Below are positions 9,068-17,577 of a DNA stretch of 64,000 bases, piece after piece. Numbering within the stretch: position 1 is the stretch's first letter; the number at the start of each line of letters is the position of its first letter. A model generated the notes under the pieces. It had not been told where the DNA came from, did no database searches, and worked only from the letters and a program-made list of their open reading frames with translations. The position numbers and the translations under genes are program-made. The DNA comes from an uncultured Eubacteriales bacterium (GTDB taxonomy: Bacteria; Bacillota; Clostridia; Lachnospirales; Cellulosilyticaceae), in the NCBI GenBank assembly GCA_900551325.1, contig URVM01000013.1, positions 24,452-88,451 of the forward strand, written 5' to 3'.

Positions 9068-10360
9068 ATGAAAAAATGGATTGCAGTATCATGTCTTATA
9101 CCAGTGGTACTTACAGGTTGTACAAATGGTACAAATACACCACAAAATGAACAAAATATAGCAGAAGAAAATAATATTGGTGGAACTATAAAAGTAGTTA
9201 CTTCTCGTACAGATGCAGAGGCACTTTTTGCAGATATAGAAGAAGAATTTAAATCCCTTTATCCAAATGTAACAGATATTATTTGGGAATCATCTGCGGA
9301 CTATGATAACTATATTACAACACGTATGAATACAACAGACTATGGAGATGTACTTTTTGTTCCTTTTAGTATGTCAGCTGAACCTGAAATGTATCCAAAC
9401 TTCTTTGAACCACTTGGTACAGTGGAAGAACTAAGTAAAGCATACTTAGATGTAACAGAAGCAGATTACGAAGGGATTGCTTATGGTCTTCCTACAGCTG
9501 TTAATACTCTTGGTATTATTTATAACAAAGATGTTTTTGAAGCAGCAGGCATTACACAGTTCCCAACTACAATAGATGGGCTTTTAGAAGCATGTAAACA
9601 AATTAAAGAAAAAACAGATGCAATACCTTTCTTTACAAATTATGATAGAGGTCTTGGTACATGGGGTGGAACCCTTTCATCATTTGGTGGTGAGATGTAC
9701 AAGAGTGATATGCTTGAGGCAGGTACAGCTTTTAAAGAAGGCCAACCTATTAGACAAATTATGGACCTTTTCCATGCTTTAACAACAAATGGTTATACAG
9801 AAGCCGACCCTGTAACAGTTGACTTTGCACAAGGTAAGCAAATGTTAGCAGAAGGCAAGATTGCAATGATGATGAAAGGTTCTCAAGATGCTAAAGCCAT
9901 TCGTGAGCTTGTGCCAGAAAGTAATATAGAAATGGCACCTATTCCAGTTATGGTAGATGGCAAAACTAGTCTTGCTCTAGGTGCACCAGAAGTAGTAGGG
10001 ATTAATGTAAATAGCCAAAATAAAGCAACAGCTCGTGCTTTCTTAGACTTTTTAGTATCAGCTAAGAGTAACTATGCAGATGATTTAGGTGGTATGTCTC
10101 CAGCGAAGGCAGACTTTACAGAGGAAGAAAAAGAACTTATGGCCAATAATAATGTGGTATTAACAGCACCACAAACACCTGCTGAAGTAGAAACACTTTA
10201 TGGTAAAATCGCAAATGAAGTAGGTGTTGGAAGACTTACAGATGTTTTACAACAAGTAATCAACATGGGGCTTTATCCAGACCAATACGAAAGCTATGAA
10301 GACTATGTAACTAGTCTTGAAGCAAAATGGGAAAAAGCCGTAAATGAATATGCTAAGTAA
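9068..10360 (+). CDS. Extracellular solute-binding lipoprotein, family 1
   Basis: A 430-residue lipoprotein. The N-terminus MKKWIAVSCLIPVVLTGC ends in a lipobox LTGC, so the mature protein is anchored by the Cys to the outer face of the membrane. The body has the type II periplasmic-binding fold pattern of family 1 (YGLPTAVNTLGIIYNKDVFEAAG; GKIAMMMKGSQ), used for sugars and oligosaccharides. It starts 1 nt after the ATPase stop and overlaps the first permease. The exact ligand cannot be predicted; no chitobiose- or maltose-specific signature was evident to me. Confidence 0.93.
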   Translation: MKKWIAVSCLIPVVLTGCTNGTNTPQNEQNIAEENNIGGTIKVVTSRTDAEALFADIEEEFKSLYPNVTDIIWESSADYDNYITTRMNTTDYGDVLFVPFSMSAEPEMYPNFFEPLGTVEELSKAYLDVTEADYEGIAYGLPTAVNTLGIIYNKDVFEAAGITQFPTTIDGLLEACKQIKEKTDAIPFFTNYDRGLGTWGGTLSSFGGEMYKSDMLEAGTAFKEGQPIRQIMDLFHALTTNGYTEADPVTVDFAQGKQMLAEGKIAMMMKGSQDAKAIRELVPESNIEMAPIPVMVDGKTSLALGAPEVVGINVNSQNKATARAFLDFLVSAKSNYADDLGGMSPAKADFTEEEKELMANNNVVLTAPQTPAEVETLYGKIANEVGVGRLTDVLQQVINMGLYPDQYESYEDYVTSLEAKWEKAVNEYAK

Positions 10361-11237
10361 TAAAACTAAAAAAGAAAGGCAGCTTATTAGCTACTTTCTT
10401 TTTTGTCCTTTACTTTTACTTTTTACTTTTGGACTATACCCTATTTGTGCATTAATAGAGTATAGTTTTACTTCTTGGAATGGTTTATCACCGACAAAGG
10501 ATTATGTAGGTCTTTCTAATTATATAAAAATCTTTACAGACCCTACTTATATTAAAGTTTTTCTAAATAGCGTTATTTACTTTGTATCTGGGATTATACA
10601 AATTATTATAGCTTTATTCTTTGCTATTATGTTATCAGGAAAGGTAAGGGGGAAAAATTTCTTTAAAGCAACTTTTGTATTTCCTTGCCTTATAAGTGGA
10701 ATGGCTGTGGCCATGCTTTTTAAAGTATTTTTTACCCCTGGGGGAAGCTTCGATAGTCTTCTTACATTCTTAGGTTTAGAAGATCATATACGTTACTGGT
10801 TAGGAGATCCTAGAATAGTCAACACTACCCTAGGTGCCATATCTATTTGGAAGAATACAGGTAAAAGCTTTATTCTCTACTTTGGTGCAATTTCATGCGT
10901 ACCTTTAGAACATTATAGATTGGCAGAGATAGAAGGTGCGAGTAGCTGGCAGAAGATAAGATATATTATTTTACCGGGTATACAAATTGTCCTTAAAATA
11001 AATTTTATGCTACTAACTATAGGTGCTCTATCCGCCTTTGAGTTACCACTTATCTTAACTAATGGGGCAAATGGAACGACTACATTCCTACTACAAACAA
11101 TGAAAGCAGCTTTTGAGAAAAAGCAATATGGTATGGCAGCTAGTATGGCAGTCATTGTAAGCTTGGTTATTATAACCATTACAACCATTCAAAATAAATG
11201 GCATAAGGGAGAAGAAGATGATGAAGACATGGCTTAA
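10344..11237 (+). CDS. ABC importer permease, MalF type
   Basis: A 297-residue permease with six predicted membrane helices and the EAA loop AEIEGASSWQKIRYIILPGI that docks on the ATPase. It overlaps the end of the binding-protein gene by 17 nt and the next permease by 20 nt, so translation is coupled. Two in-frame ATGs (10344 and 10350) are available and neither has a strong ribosome site, consistent with re-initiation. It belongs to the CUT1-like carbohydrate importer of this operon. Confidence 0.93.
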   Translation: MNMLSNKTKKERQLISYFLFCPLLLLFTFGLYPICALIEYSFTSWNGLSPTKDYVGLSNYIKIFTDPTYIKVFLNSVIYFVSGIIQIIIALFFAIMLSGKVRGKNFFKATFVFPCLISGMAVAMLFKVFFTPGGSFDSLLTFLGLEDHIRYWLGDPRIVNTTLGAISIWKNTGKSFILYFGAISCVPLEHYRLAEIEGASSWQKIRYIILPGIQIVLKINFMLLTIGALSAFELPLILTNGANGTTTFLLQTMKAAFEKKQYGMAASMAVIVSLVIITITTIQNKWHKGEEDDEDMA

Positions 11238-12045
11238 AAATATATTCAAATATAGTTGTTTGCTTCTTTGGAGCTTTATTATCTTTTTCCCACTTATTAC
11301 TTTGTTCTTTGGAAGTTTTAAAACTTATAATGAGTTTATTAATACATCGGGTATAACCCTTCCTGAAAGCTTTTTAAACTGGGATAACTATATACGAGCA
11401 TTTAAGGAAGGAAAGATGCTCATAGGCTTTACAAATACTTTTATACTTATGTTATTTGGAGTAGGTGGAAGTGTTGTTATTGGTTCCATGGTAGCCTATG
11501 TTATCCATCGTTTTAATTTTAAATTTAAAAAACTTATTTTATTTAGCTACTTACTTGTATCTATTGTACCTCTAGAGATTTCTCAAGTTGGAACCTTCAA
11601 GCTTATACATAAGATGGGGCTATATAATACTTTACTTGCACCTATCTTAATTTATTTAGGTGCTGATGTACTTATGGTTTATATTTACTTGCAAGCACTT
11701 GGGAAAATCCCTAAAGAAATTGATAGGGCAGCTTTACTTGAAGGGGCTTCCTACGGACAAATTTATAGGCGAGTCATTTTTCCACTTTTAAAACCAGCTA
11801 CAGCCACAGTGGTGCTACTAAAAATGATAGCTATTTACAATGATTTTTATATACCTTATCTATATATGCCAGGAGAGACTTTAAATACGGTTTCTACAAC
11901 GATTTATCGTTTCGTAGGACCTAATCAAACCCAGTGGCATGTGATTAGTGCAGCCATTATTATAAGTATGATTCCTATGCTCATCTTATTTTTGGCACTA
12001 CAAAAATATATTTATCAAGGTATTACAGCAGGGAGTATGAAATGA
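11218..12045 (+). CDS. ABC importer permease, MalG type
   Basis: A 275-residue second permease with six helices and the EAA loop EIDRAALLEGASYGQIYRRV. It overlaps the first permease by 20 nt. Its stop codon overlaps the start of the UbiA-like gene in an ATGA arrangement (12042-12045), so the prenyltransferase homologue is translationally coupled to a sugar-type importer, which is unusual. Confidence 0.93.
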   Translation: MMKTWLKNIFKYSCLLLWSFIIFFPLITLFFGSFKTYNEFINTSGITLPESFLNWDNYIRAFKEGKMLIGFTNTFILMLFGVGGSVVIGSMVAYVIHRFNFKFKKLILFSYLLVSIVPLEISQVGTFKLIHKMGLYNTLLAPILIYLGADVLMVYIYLQALGKIPKEIDRAALLEGASYGQIYRRVIFPLLKPATATVVLLKMIAIYNDFYIPYLYMPGETLNTVSTTIYRFVGPNQTQWHVISAAIIISMIPMLILFLALQKYIYQGITAGSMK

Positions 12046-12971
12046 TAGGACAATTTTTAAAACGTGCTTATACGGTGATGGAAGTTAGAACAGGTTTTGC
12101 CACAGGCTTACCTATTTTAAGTGGTGGACTTTATGGCGCTTATTTAAGTGGTCATCTAAGATTTTGGCCCTTAGTATTTTTCTTTATAAGTGGTTTCAGT
12201 TTCAATATAGTAGCTAATGTAGCGAATGAAATAAGAGCTTATTTAAAAAGGGAAGAAGATGAGGAGACTTTTACCTGGCATAAGGGAAGTGAAGGACTAG
12301 TACGAGGTGAAGCTACGCTAAAAGATGCTTTACTTGTTTTAGCAGGCTTTCTCTTATTAGGTGGAGGAAGTGGTTTAGTCGTTGTAATCCTTACAAAAAG
12401 TTTATTCATATTAGGTATGGGGCTACTAGGTGGACTAGCTGCCTTAACCTATTCATTAGGTCCTAAGCCTTATATTATTTATCCTGTTGGAGAGCTAGTA
12501 TCAGGCCTACTAGTTGGTGGATTAAGTAGTTTTCTATCTACATGTATACAAGTAGGGGCAGTAAGCTTAGAAACTTTTCTCTATGCAAGCGTACCACTTA
12601 TTACAACTATCTTTTTAATGTCAACAAACAATACATCAGACTATGAAAAGGATAAAGGTTCGAGAACGACTCTACCTCATGTTATAGGATTTAGAAATTC
12701 TATTAAAATTATTATTCCAGAAGGAATTATTATGATAGTATGCTGGTCCTTACTCTATTTTATAGGAGGGATTACATGGTGGATGTGGTTTAGTGGACTT
12801 GTCATTTTCTATGAGTTTGGATATAGACGTTGGTATAAAGACTATTATAAAATTCAAGAAGTTTATCCAGCTATGGGAAAAGAGTGGGGGCCAAGGCCAC
12901 TTCTTCTCATTTACAGCTTTCACATTATTATGAGTCTAGAATTTATATTAGGATTTTTCCTAAAGAGATAG
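12042..12971 (+). CDS. UbiA/MenA-superfamily prenyltransferase homologue with altered first motif
   Basis: A 309-residue membrane protein with eight to nine hydrophobic segments. MenA-like enzymes prenylate 1,4-dihydroxy-2-naphthoate in the membrane. The second Asp-rich region is well preserved here (NNTSDYEKDKGSRTTLP, from about residue 196). The first, normally N-x-x-N-D-Y-x-D, reads NVANEIRAY from Asn59, so the two aspartates become Glu and Ala. The following GLVRGEATLKDA matches the family's LVRSG-type segment. Loss of the metal-binding Asp pair suggests changed substrate use or weak activity. It overlaps the importer permease by ATGA. No menaquinone pathway gene is in the window. Confidence 0.75.
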   Translation: MIGQFLKRAYTVMEVRTGFATGLPILSGGLYGAYLSGHLRFWPLVFFFISGFSFNIVANVANEIRAYLKREEDEETFTWHKGSEGLVRGEATLKDALLVLAGFLLLGGGSGLVVVILTKSLFILGMGLLGGLAALTYSLGPKPYIIYPVGELVSGLLVGGLSSFLSTCIQVGAVSLETFLYASVPLITTIFLMSTNNTSDYEKDKGSRTTLPHVIGFRNSIKIIIPEGIIMIVCWSLLYFIGGITWWMWFSGLVIFYEFGYRRWYKDYYKIQEVYPAMGKEWGPRPLLLIYSFHIIMSLEFILGFFLKR

Positions 12972-13056
12972 AGTAAAAATATAAAGATAAAATTCAAAAA
13001 TAAAGTACAAAAATAAATTATATAGATTAAGTATAAAGGGAAAGGAAGGATAAGTC

Positions 13057-13887
13057 ATGCAAACTATTCATTTTAATCATAACAAAAAGAATCCTCTAGT
13101 TATTCCTATACTTATAGCCAAGTCTAAAGGATTTTTTACAAAAAGAGGTCTAGAAGTAAAGTTAGACTTAGCCGAGGACTTTACCTTTGATGGAAATAAA
13201 CCCTTTTTAGACGGAAGTTCAGATGCTATGATAGGGGATCTAACTTTTTTCTTTTATATGCTAGAACAAGGAAAAGAAGCAGTTCTTACTTCTAATTTGA
13301 CACGTACCATCCATTTAGTAGGAAGAAAGGGACTTGAGCCACCTTATAAAGGGATTAAAGTAGGGGTTAATCGTAAAGGATTATTTAGATTGTATCTAGA
13401 AAATGATTTAAAAGATATTGTACCAGATGCCGAAATTGTGTGGATTAATAACTCCTATGAAAGAATGCAAGCTTTAGAAAGGGGAGAAATAGATGCCCTT
13501 GTAGCTATAGAACCTTTTGTAACAGATTTAACGAATAAAGGGCATAAAGTCATATGGAGTACGAAAGATAGTGATAAAAATTTAGTTATGTGGGCCTTTG
13601 ATAAAACATTTTATGAAAATCATACAGAGAGTGTAAAGGCCTTTCATGAGGCATTAGAAGAAGCACAAAATCTTTTTAACCATTTAAGTGGAGAAGAGAA
13701 GATCCAGTTATGCCAAGAACTAGGTTATCCAGAGGGCTTTGCAGCACGTATGGTTAATTTTCAATTTGAAAAGCAAGGGGCTATACGATTAGAAGACTTT
13801 AACCTCTGTATGGAATGGATGCATAGAGAAGGTGAAATCTCTAAACTTTATGAGGGAAATCAGCTTATTAAGAAAGTTATTGATTAG
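13057..13887 (+). CDS. SsuA/THI5-like substrate-binding-fold protein without signal peptide
   Basis: A 276-residue protein with a type II binding-protein fold of the NMT1/SsuA kind: LVIPILIAKSKGFFTKRGLEV near the N-terminus, then GSSDAMIGDL and a hinge-type region ALERGEIDALVAIEPF. It begins directly with MQTIHFNHNK and has neither a signal peptide nor a lipobox, so it should remain in the cytosol. Known cytosolic members of this fold are enzymes such as MqnA/MqnD and THI5, so a catalytic role is possible. AAGGAAGG precedes the ATG. It follows the UbiA homologue by 85 bp, probably in the same operon, and ends at a terminator. Confidence 0.7.
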   Translation: MQTIHFNHNKKNPLVIPILIAKSKGFFTKRGLEVKLDLAEDFTFDGNKPFLDGSSDAMIGDLTFFFYMLEQGKEAVLTSNLTRTIHLVGRKGLEPPYKGIKVGVNRKGLFRLYLENDLKDIVPDAEIVWINNSYERMQALERGEIDALVAIEPFVTDLTNKGHKVIWSTKDSDKNLVMWAFDKTFYENHTESVKAFHEALEEAQNLFNHLSGEEKIQLCQELGYPEGFAARMVNFQFEKQGAIRLEDFNLCMEWMHREGEISKLYEGNQLIKKVID

Positions 13888-13925
13888 AAAAGTTAATAAT
13901 TAAATAGAAACAATCATATTTTAAA

Positions 13926-13970
13926 GAGCTATCTAAGTCAGTATTAAACTGATTTAGGTGGCTTTTGTTT
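13926..13970 (+). terminator. Intrinsic terminator after the substrate-binding-fold gene
   Basis: A stem of about 15 bp with G-U pairs (13927-13941 with 13949-13963), followed by TTTTGTTTG. It separates the importer/UbiA unit from the Fe-S pair. Confidence 0.75.
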
Positions 13971-14049
13971 GTTCTGTGATGGAGTTACAGTTGAAGTGAT
14001 AAATTGAATATATACTTTAACTCATAAGTTTATTTTAAAGGAGAGTATT

Positions 14050-14262
14050 ATGGGAAAGCAAATAATTAAAAAGAAAGCTTATGTTGAGACTAAGTATTGT
14101 GTAGCTTGTGGAGCATGTCAAAAAACTTGCCCAATAGGTGCCATCTCTGTTTATAAAGGCATGTATGCTAAAGTTAATTTTGACAAATGTGTGGGCTGTT
14201 CTAAATGTGCAGTAGCATGTCCAGCGTCTATTATTGAGATAAAAGGGGAGGGGAATAAATAA
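14050..14262 (+). CDS. 2[4Fe-4S] ferredoxin
   Basis: A 70-residue ferredoxin with two complete cluster motifs, CVACGACQKTCP and CVGCSKCAVACP, each followed by the usual hydrophobic I-x-V/I strand. It carries low-potential electrons in the cytosol. The lysine-rich N-terminus (MGKQIIKKKAYVE) precedes the first motif. The ATG has AAGGAGAG upstream. Its TAA overlaps the ATG of the Fe-S membrane protein (TAATG), so the two products are made together and probably work as one electron-transfer pair. Confidence 0.95.
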   Translation: MGKQIIKKKAYVETKYCVACGACQKTCPIGAISVYKGMYAKVNFDKCVGCSKCAVACPASIIEIKGEGNK

Positions 14263-14849
14263 TGAAAAAGAAACAGAAAAAATGGTATGACTACTTATGG
14301 ATTGCCACTATTTTATATTTGACACTTGGGCTCTTTAATATATTATTTGCTTGGCTTGGATTAATTTGCTTTTTAGTGCCTCTTATTATAAGCTTTACTA
14401 AGAAAGATAAGGCTTATTGTAATGTGTATTGTGGGAGAGGACAATTACTAGAATTGATGGGGAGGAAATTATCTAGAAACAAGCCTATTCCTAAGTTTTT
14501 AAAAACAAAATGGTTTAGATATGGTTTTTTAATCTTTTTCTTAGCTATGTTTGTAAATATGTTATTGAGTACCTATTTAGTATTTAAGGGTACCAATGAC
14601 TTAAAAGAAGTGATTACCCTTATGTGGACATTTAAACTACCATGGAACTGGGTGGAATTATCAAACGTAACACCTTGGGTTGCTCAATTTGCATTTGGGT
14701 TTTACAGTATGATGCTTACATCTACTATACTAGGTGTGATTACAATGTTGTTATATAAACCTAAATCATGGTGTGTATACTGTCCAATGGGGACGATGAC
14801 TCAATGTGTTTGTATTGCAAAGGATAAGATAAGTAAAAACAGATTGTAA
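14262..14849 (+). CDS. NapH/NosR-like 4Fe-4S membrane protein
   Basis: A 195-residue protein with four to five membrane helices. Cysteines sit in CNVYCGRGQLLE after the second helix and in WCVYCPMGTMTQCVC near the C-terminus. These are the paired Cys-rich segments, facing the cytosol, of NapH, NosR and CcoG-type polyferredoxins, here reduced to the core without extra ferredoxin domains. Relatives move electrons between cytosolic ferredoxin and membrane flavin or quinone partners. It is translationally coupled to the ferredoxin. A decayed second copy of its C-terminus lies at 21659-21730. Confidence 0.82.
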   Translation: MKKKQKKWYDYLWIATILYLTLGLFNILFAWLGLICFLVPLIISFTKKDKAYCNVYCGRGQLLELMGRKLSRNKPIPKFLKTKWFRYGFLIFFLAMFVNMLLSTYLVFKGTNDLKEVITLMWTFKLPWNWVELSNVTPWVAQFAFGFYSMMLTSTILGVITMLLYKPKSWCVYCPMGTMTQCVCIAKDKISKNRL

Positions 14850-14863
14850 AAGAGAGGGGGAGG

Positions 14864-14942
14864 TAGTAGACACTAGAAAATAAGAACAAGTCATATGGAG
14901 TATATAGCTAGCATATGAAACTTGTTATACAGTTTACTACTA
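14864..14942. repeat. Palindromic element between a ribosome binding site and its gene
   Basis: Nested inverted repeats: TAGTAG (14864-14869) with CTACTA (14937-14942), AACAAG (14885-14890) with CTTGTT (14921-14926), and CATATG (14892-14897) with CATATG (14912-14917). There is no T-run, so it is not a terminator. It separates the strong site GGGGGAGG (14856-14863) from the ATG at 14952, which has no other site nearby. Confidence 0.55.
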
Positions 14943-14951
14943 AAATGAAAT

Positions 14952-15437
14952 ATGAGAAGAAGAGATAGAGAAGTTACAAATAAAGAGGAATTATTAAACA
15001 TTATAAGAAAGTGTCAAGTATGTAGAATTGCCCTTAATAATGAGGGCTTTCCTTATATTGTACCTTTAAACTTTGGGCTCATAGTGGAAGGGGAAGAGAT
15101 ACAGCTTTATTTCCATGGGGCAAAAGAAGGAACAAAGATGGAACTTATTAAGAAGGATCCTCGTGCTAGTTTTGAAATGGATTGTGAACACCGTTTAATA
15201 GAGGGTGATTTTGGGTGTCAGTATACTATGGAGTTTGAAAGTGTAATGGGTACAGGAAAAATTGAGATAGTAGAGGGAGAAGAAAAGATTGATGCCCTCC
15301 ACTATCTTATGAAACAGTATACAGATAAATCATTTACTTTCGATAAAAGACATGCAAATGCAGTAGAAATCTTTAAACTTCGAGTAGAAAACATAACAGG
15401 CAAGGTACTCAAAACAAAAACTACTTCACAAGCTTAA
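14952..15437 (+). CDS. NimA/pyridoxamine-phosphate-oxidase-fold flavoprotein
   Basis: A 161-residue protein of the split-barrel FMN-binding family. The opening MRRRDREV and the segment PYIVPLNFG match clostridial NimA-like (5-nitroimidazole reductase related) proteins, and LYFHGAKEGTKMELI followed by FEMDC is the usual cofactor-site region. It likely binds FMN or haem and reduces a small molecule in the cytosol. The start is fixed by family resemblance, since the only strong ribosome site is 88 nt upstream across a palindromic element. Its last 17 nt overlap the convergent exonuclease gene. Confidence 0.85.
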   Translation: MRRRDREVTNKEELLNIIRKCQVCRIALNNEGFPYIVPLNFGLIVEGEEIQLYFHGAKEGTKMELIKKDPRASFEMDCEHRLIEGDFGCQYTMEFESVMGTGKIEIVEGEEKIDALHYLMKQYTDKSFTFDKRHANAVEIFKLRVENITGKVLKTKTTSQA

Positions 15438-16350
15438 GAAAGGTGTCCTCATCAATAAAAGTAATGGATTGCCCACGACCTATAAGCTCTACCGCACGTC
15501 TAAGTTTAGTACTCATTTGACTAGGGTGAAGGCTAAGTGGGTCTTTCATGCCTGTTACTACAATACTTGTCTTACGTGTAACAGAAGGACTATAGTCACC
15601 GCCACATTTTTCTACAAGGCAGATGGCTTCACTTCGAGACATAGAAGAAAGAGGACCGGTAAAAGCAACTACTCTATCCCGAAAGAAGTCAGTTTTGCAG
15701 CTATAGTGAGGCGTAGAAGGTGTGAGCAGACAGTGTGATTTACGCTTGGAAGTGATGCCGCCACCATTACTGCCACTAGAGCGATAGCCTCCAGGAAAGA
15801 GCTTACCTACTTTTACACCAACTTGCTCCGTAAGGGTTTCAATCTTATCTATCTCTAGCTCTTTGGCAATTTCTAATAAGATATTGGCACATGCAGCAGC
15901 ATCTGCACCTGCATGATGGTGATTGAAGGTATAACCTAAGTGCTTATTCACTGTATTTAATTTGGCATTCTCTAAGTAAGAATAAAAGTGCCTTGATAGG
16001 ACCATAGTACAACAATAATCAAGAGTAGGATAAGGAATTCGGTAAAGGTCAAGTGTATTACGTAGTACACTCATATCGAAGGCAGCATTATGAGCCACAA
16101 CTAATTTACCTTCTAAAAGAGGGGCAATCTCTTCTTCCCACAGCACATCAAATTCAGGTGCATCTACTACATCACCTTCACGAATGCCGTGAATCCAAAT
16201 ATTCATAGGGCTAAAACGAAGTTCATGAGGGCGAATAAGCCAGTATTTTTCTAATACAATTTCATTATTTTCAACAAGGCATAACCCAAGGGAACAAGGG
16301 CTATGTCTTTTTTCATTAGCCGTTTCAAAGTCTAGTGCAACAAAATCCAT
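15421..16350 (-). CDS. DnaQ-type 3'-5' exonuclease with C-terminal BRCT domain
   Basis: A 309-residue protein. The N-terminal DEDDh nuclease (about 1-170) has DFET (Asp7, Glu9), VAHNAAFDMSVLR and HHAGADAAACA with the His-Asp pair. A linker near residues 185-215 leads to a BRCT domain (about 222-300) with RDRVVAFTGPLSSMSR and SIVVTGMKDP. DNA polymerase III epsilon-like exonucleases with BRCT are thought to act in repair or proofreading. It overlaps the 3' end of the convergent flavoprotein gene and I see no terminator between them. Confidence 0.92.
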   Translation of the reverse strand: MDFVALDFETANEKRHSPCSLGLCLVENNEIVLEKYWLIRPHELRFSPMNIWIHGIREGDVVDAPEFDVLWEEEIAPLLEGKLVVAHNAAFDMSVLRNTLDLYRIPYPTLDYCCTMVLSRHFYSYLENAKLNTVNKHLGYTFNHHHAGADAAACANILLEIAKELEIDKIETLTEQVGVKVGKLFPGGYRSSGSNGGGITSKRKSHCLLTPSTPHYSCKTDFFRDRVVAFTGPLSSMSRSEAICLVEKCGGDYSPSVTRKTSIVVTGMKDPLSLHPSQMSTKLRRAVELIGRGQSITFIDEDTFLKLVK

Positions 16351-16475
16351 TATGAAACTCCTTTTCTTATAAATATGGATTTAGTTAGTATAGCATAAAT
16401 TTAATATGTATTGATATGCTTTATTAAGGCATACTAAAAAGTATATTTTAGATTGAACACAAGGAGTGAGGACTA

Positions 16476-17333
16476 ATGAAGAAATCTCTAATCATTACTT
16501 TCCTGGGTATAGTATGCCTTATAAATACGACTCAGTATATATCAGTAGAAGCAGCCCAGAGTAATCAGATAAAAAATGAATGTCATTGTGAAGTTGTTAA
16601 AGAAGAAACAGATAAACTCATTAGAATCCAGTATAAAGATTTAAATGAAGCAATTAAAGATAATAAGGGAACGGCTTTACTTCAAGTAGAAGGTAATACC
16701 CCAACAGTCATTATAAATAATAACAAAAAAGCATCTGCTAAAATTAATAGTTTCTATAAAACTAAGTTAAAAGACTTTCAACAAGATATTCGTGACTATA
16801 CACAAATGGCAAGGAAAGACTATGATAGAAGAAATGAAGAACTGAAGAAGTCATGGCATGCCTATAGCCTGGGGACTCAGTATACTACAAGTAGAATAGA
16901 TAACTGTATCATAAGTGTTATACAAAATGATTATGAGTATACAGGTGGTGCCCACCCAAATGCTACACGTTTTGCACAAACTTTCAGCACGGTAACAGGA
17001 ACGAGGCTTACACTAAAAGACATTGCAACAGATGTAGAAGAAGCTATCAAAGGTATCAATGATTATATCTTGCAAGAAACAAAGAAGGAAGCTTATAAAG
17101 GTTACTTCTTTGAAGACTACGAAAAACACATTAAAGATATTCTAACAGAAGACACTTGGTACTTCTCTGATGAAGGGTTAGTGATTATTAGTAATGAATA
17201 TATTATTTCACCTCATTCTACAGGTATTTTAGAATTTACAATTCCTTATAGTGAACTAAGTTTTATAAAGCCTGAATATTTAATGCCAAGTAATAAATGT
17301 GTAGAGACTATTGAAGATTATATAGAAGAGTAA
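16476..17333 (+). CDS. Secreted DUF4163/DUF3298 (RsiV/PdaC-like) protein
   Basis: A 285-residue exported protein. The signal peptide MKKSLIITFLGIVCLINTTQ is followed by an acidic Cys-containing segment. A DUF4163-like part covers about 80-145, and a DUF3298-like part (about 150-270) contains the hallmark YTGGAHPN motif and later STGILEFTIPYSEL. These two domains form the extracellular part of the anti-sigma factor RsiV and of PdaC. Here there is no catalytic deacetylase domain and no N-terminal sigma-binding part. A cell-envelope role is inferred only from the domain. AAGGAGTGAGG precedes the ATG. Confidence 0.82.
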   Translation: MKKSLIITFLGIVCLINTTQYISVEAAQSNQIKNECHCEVVKEETDKLIRIQYKDLNEAIKDNKGTALLQVEGNTPTVIINNNKKASAKINSFYKTKLKDFQQDIRDYTQMARKDYDRRNEELKKSWHAYSLGTQYTTSRIDNCIISVIQNDYEYTGGAHPNATRFAQTFSTVTGTRLTLKDIATDVEEAIKGINDYILQETKKEAYKGYFFEDYEKHIKDILTEDTWYFSDEGLVIISNEYIISPHSTGILEFTIPYSELSFIKPEYLMPSNKCVETIEDYIEE

Positions 17334-17433
17334 AATTCCCAGAAACAAGCGGTAAGATGAGCAATGATTTCAAGCCTGTAGGAGAAGCTTTTGAAATTGA
17401 TTTAACCCTTTTAACAAATAAATAGTCTAGGAA

Positions 17434-17483
17434 ATAAGTAAAAGCACTATTGTAATAAAAAATTACATAGTGCTTTTACTTAT
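17434..17483. terminator. Bidirectional intrinsic terminator
   Basis: A perfect 17-bp stem (17434-17450 with 17467-17483), core AAAAGCACTAT/ATAGTGCTTTT, between the DUF3298 gene and the convergent acetate transporter. Confidence 0.9.
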
Positions 17484-17577
17484 GTTTATAAAATGTGGAT
17501 TTGTGATTAAAATTGTGTACAATTAAGGTAAATTTATAATTTTAGACTAAGTTATATACAGATTAAAGTTTAAAATA

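Noticed and set aside
17331..17425. Possible gene remnant after the DUF3298 gene (frame ending DLTLLTNK)
   Set aside because: About 30 codons read like protein, but the frame is closed upstream, has no clear ribosome site and matches nothing I recognise in the window or from memory.
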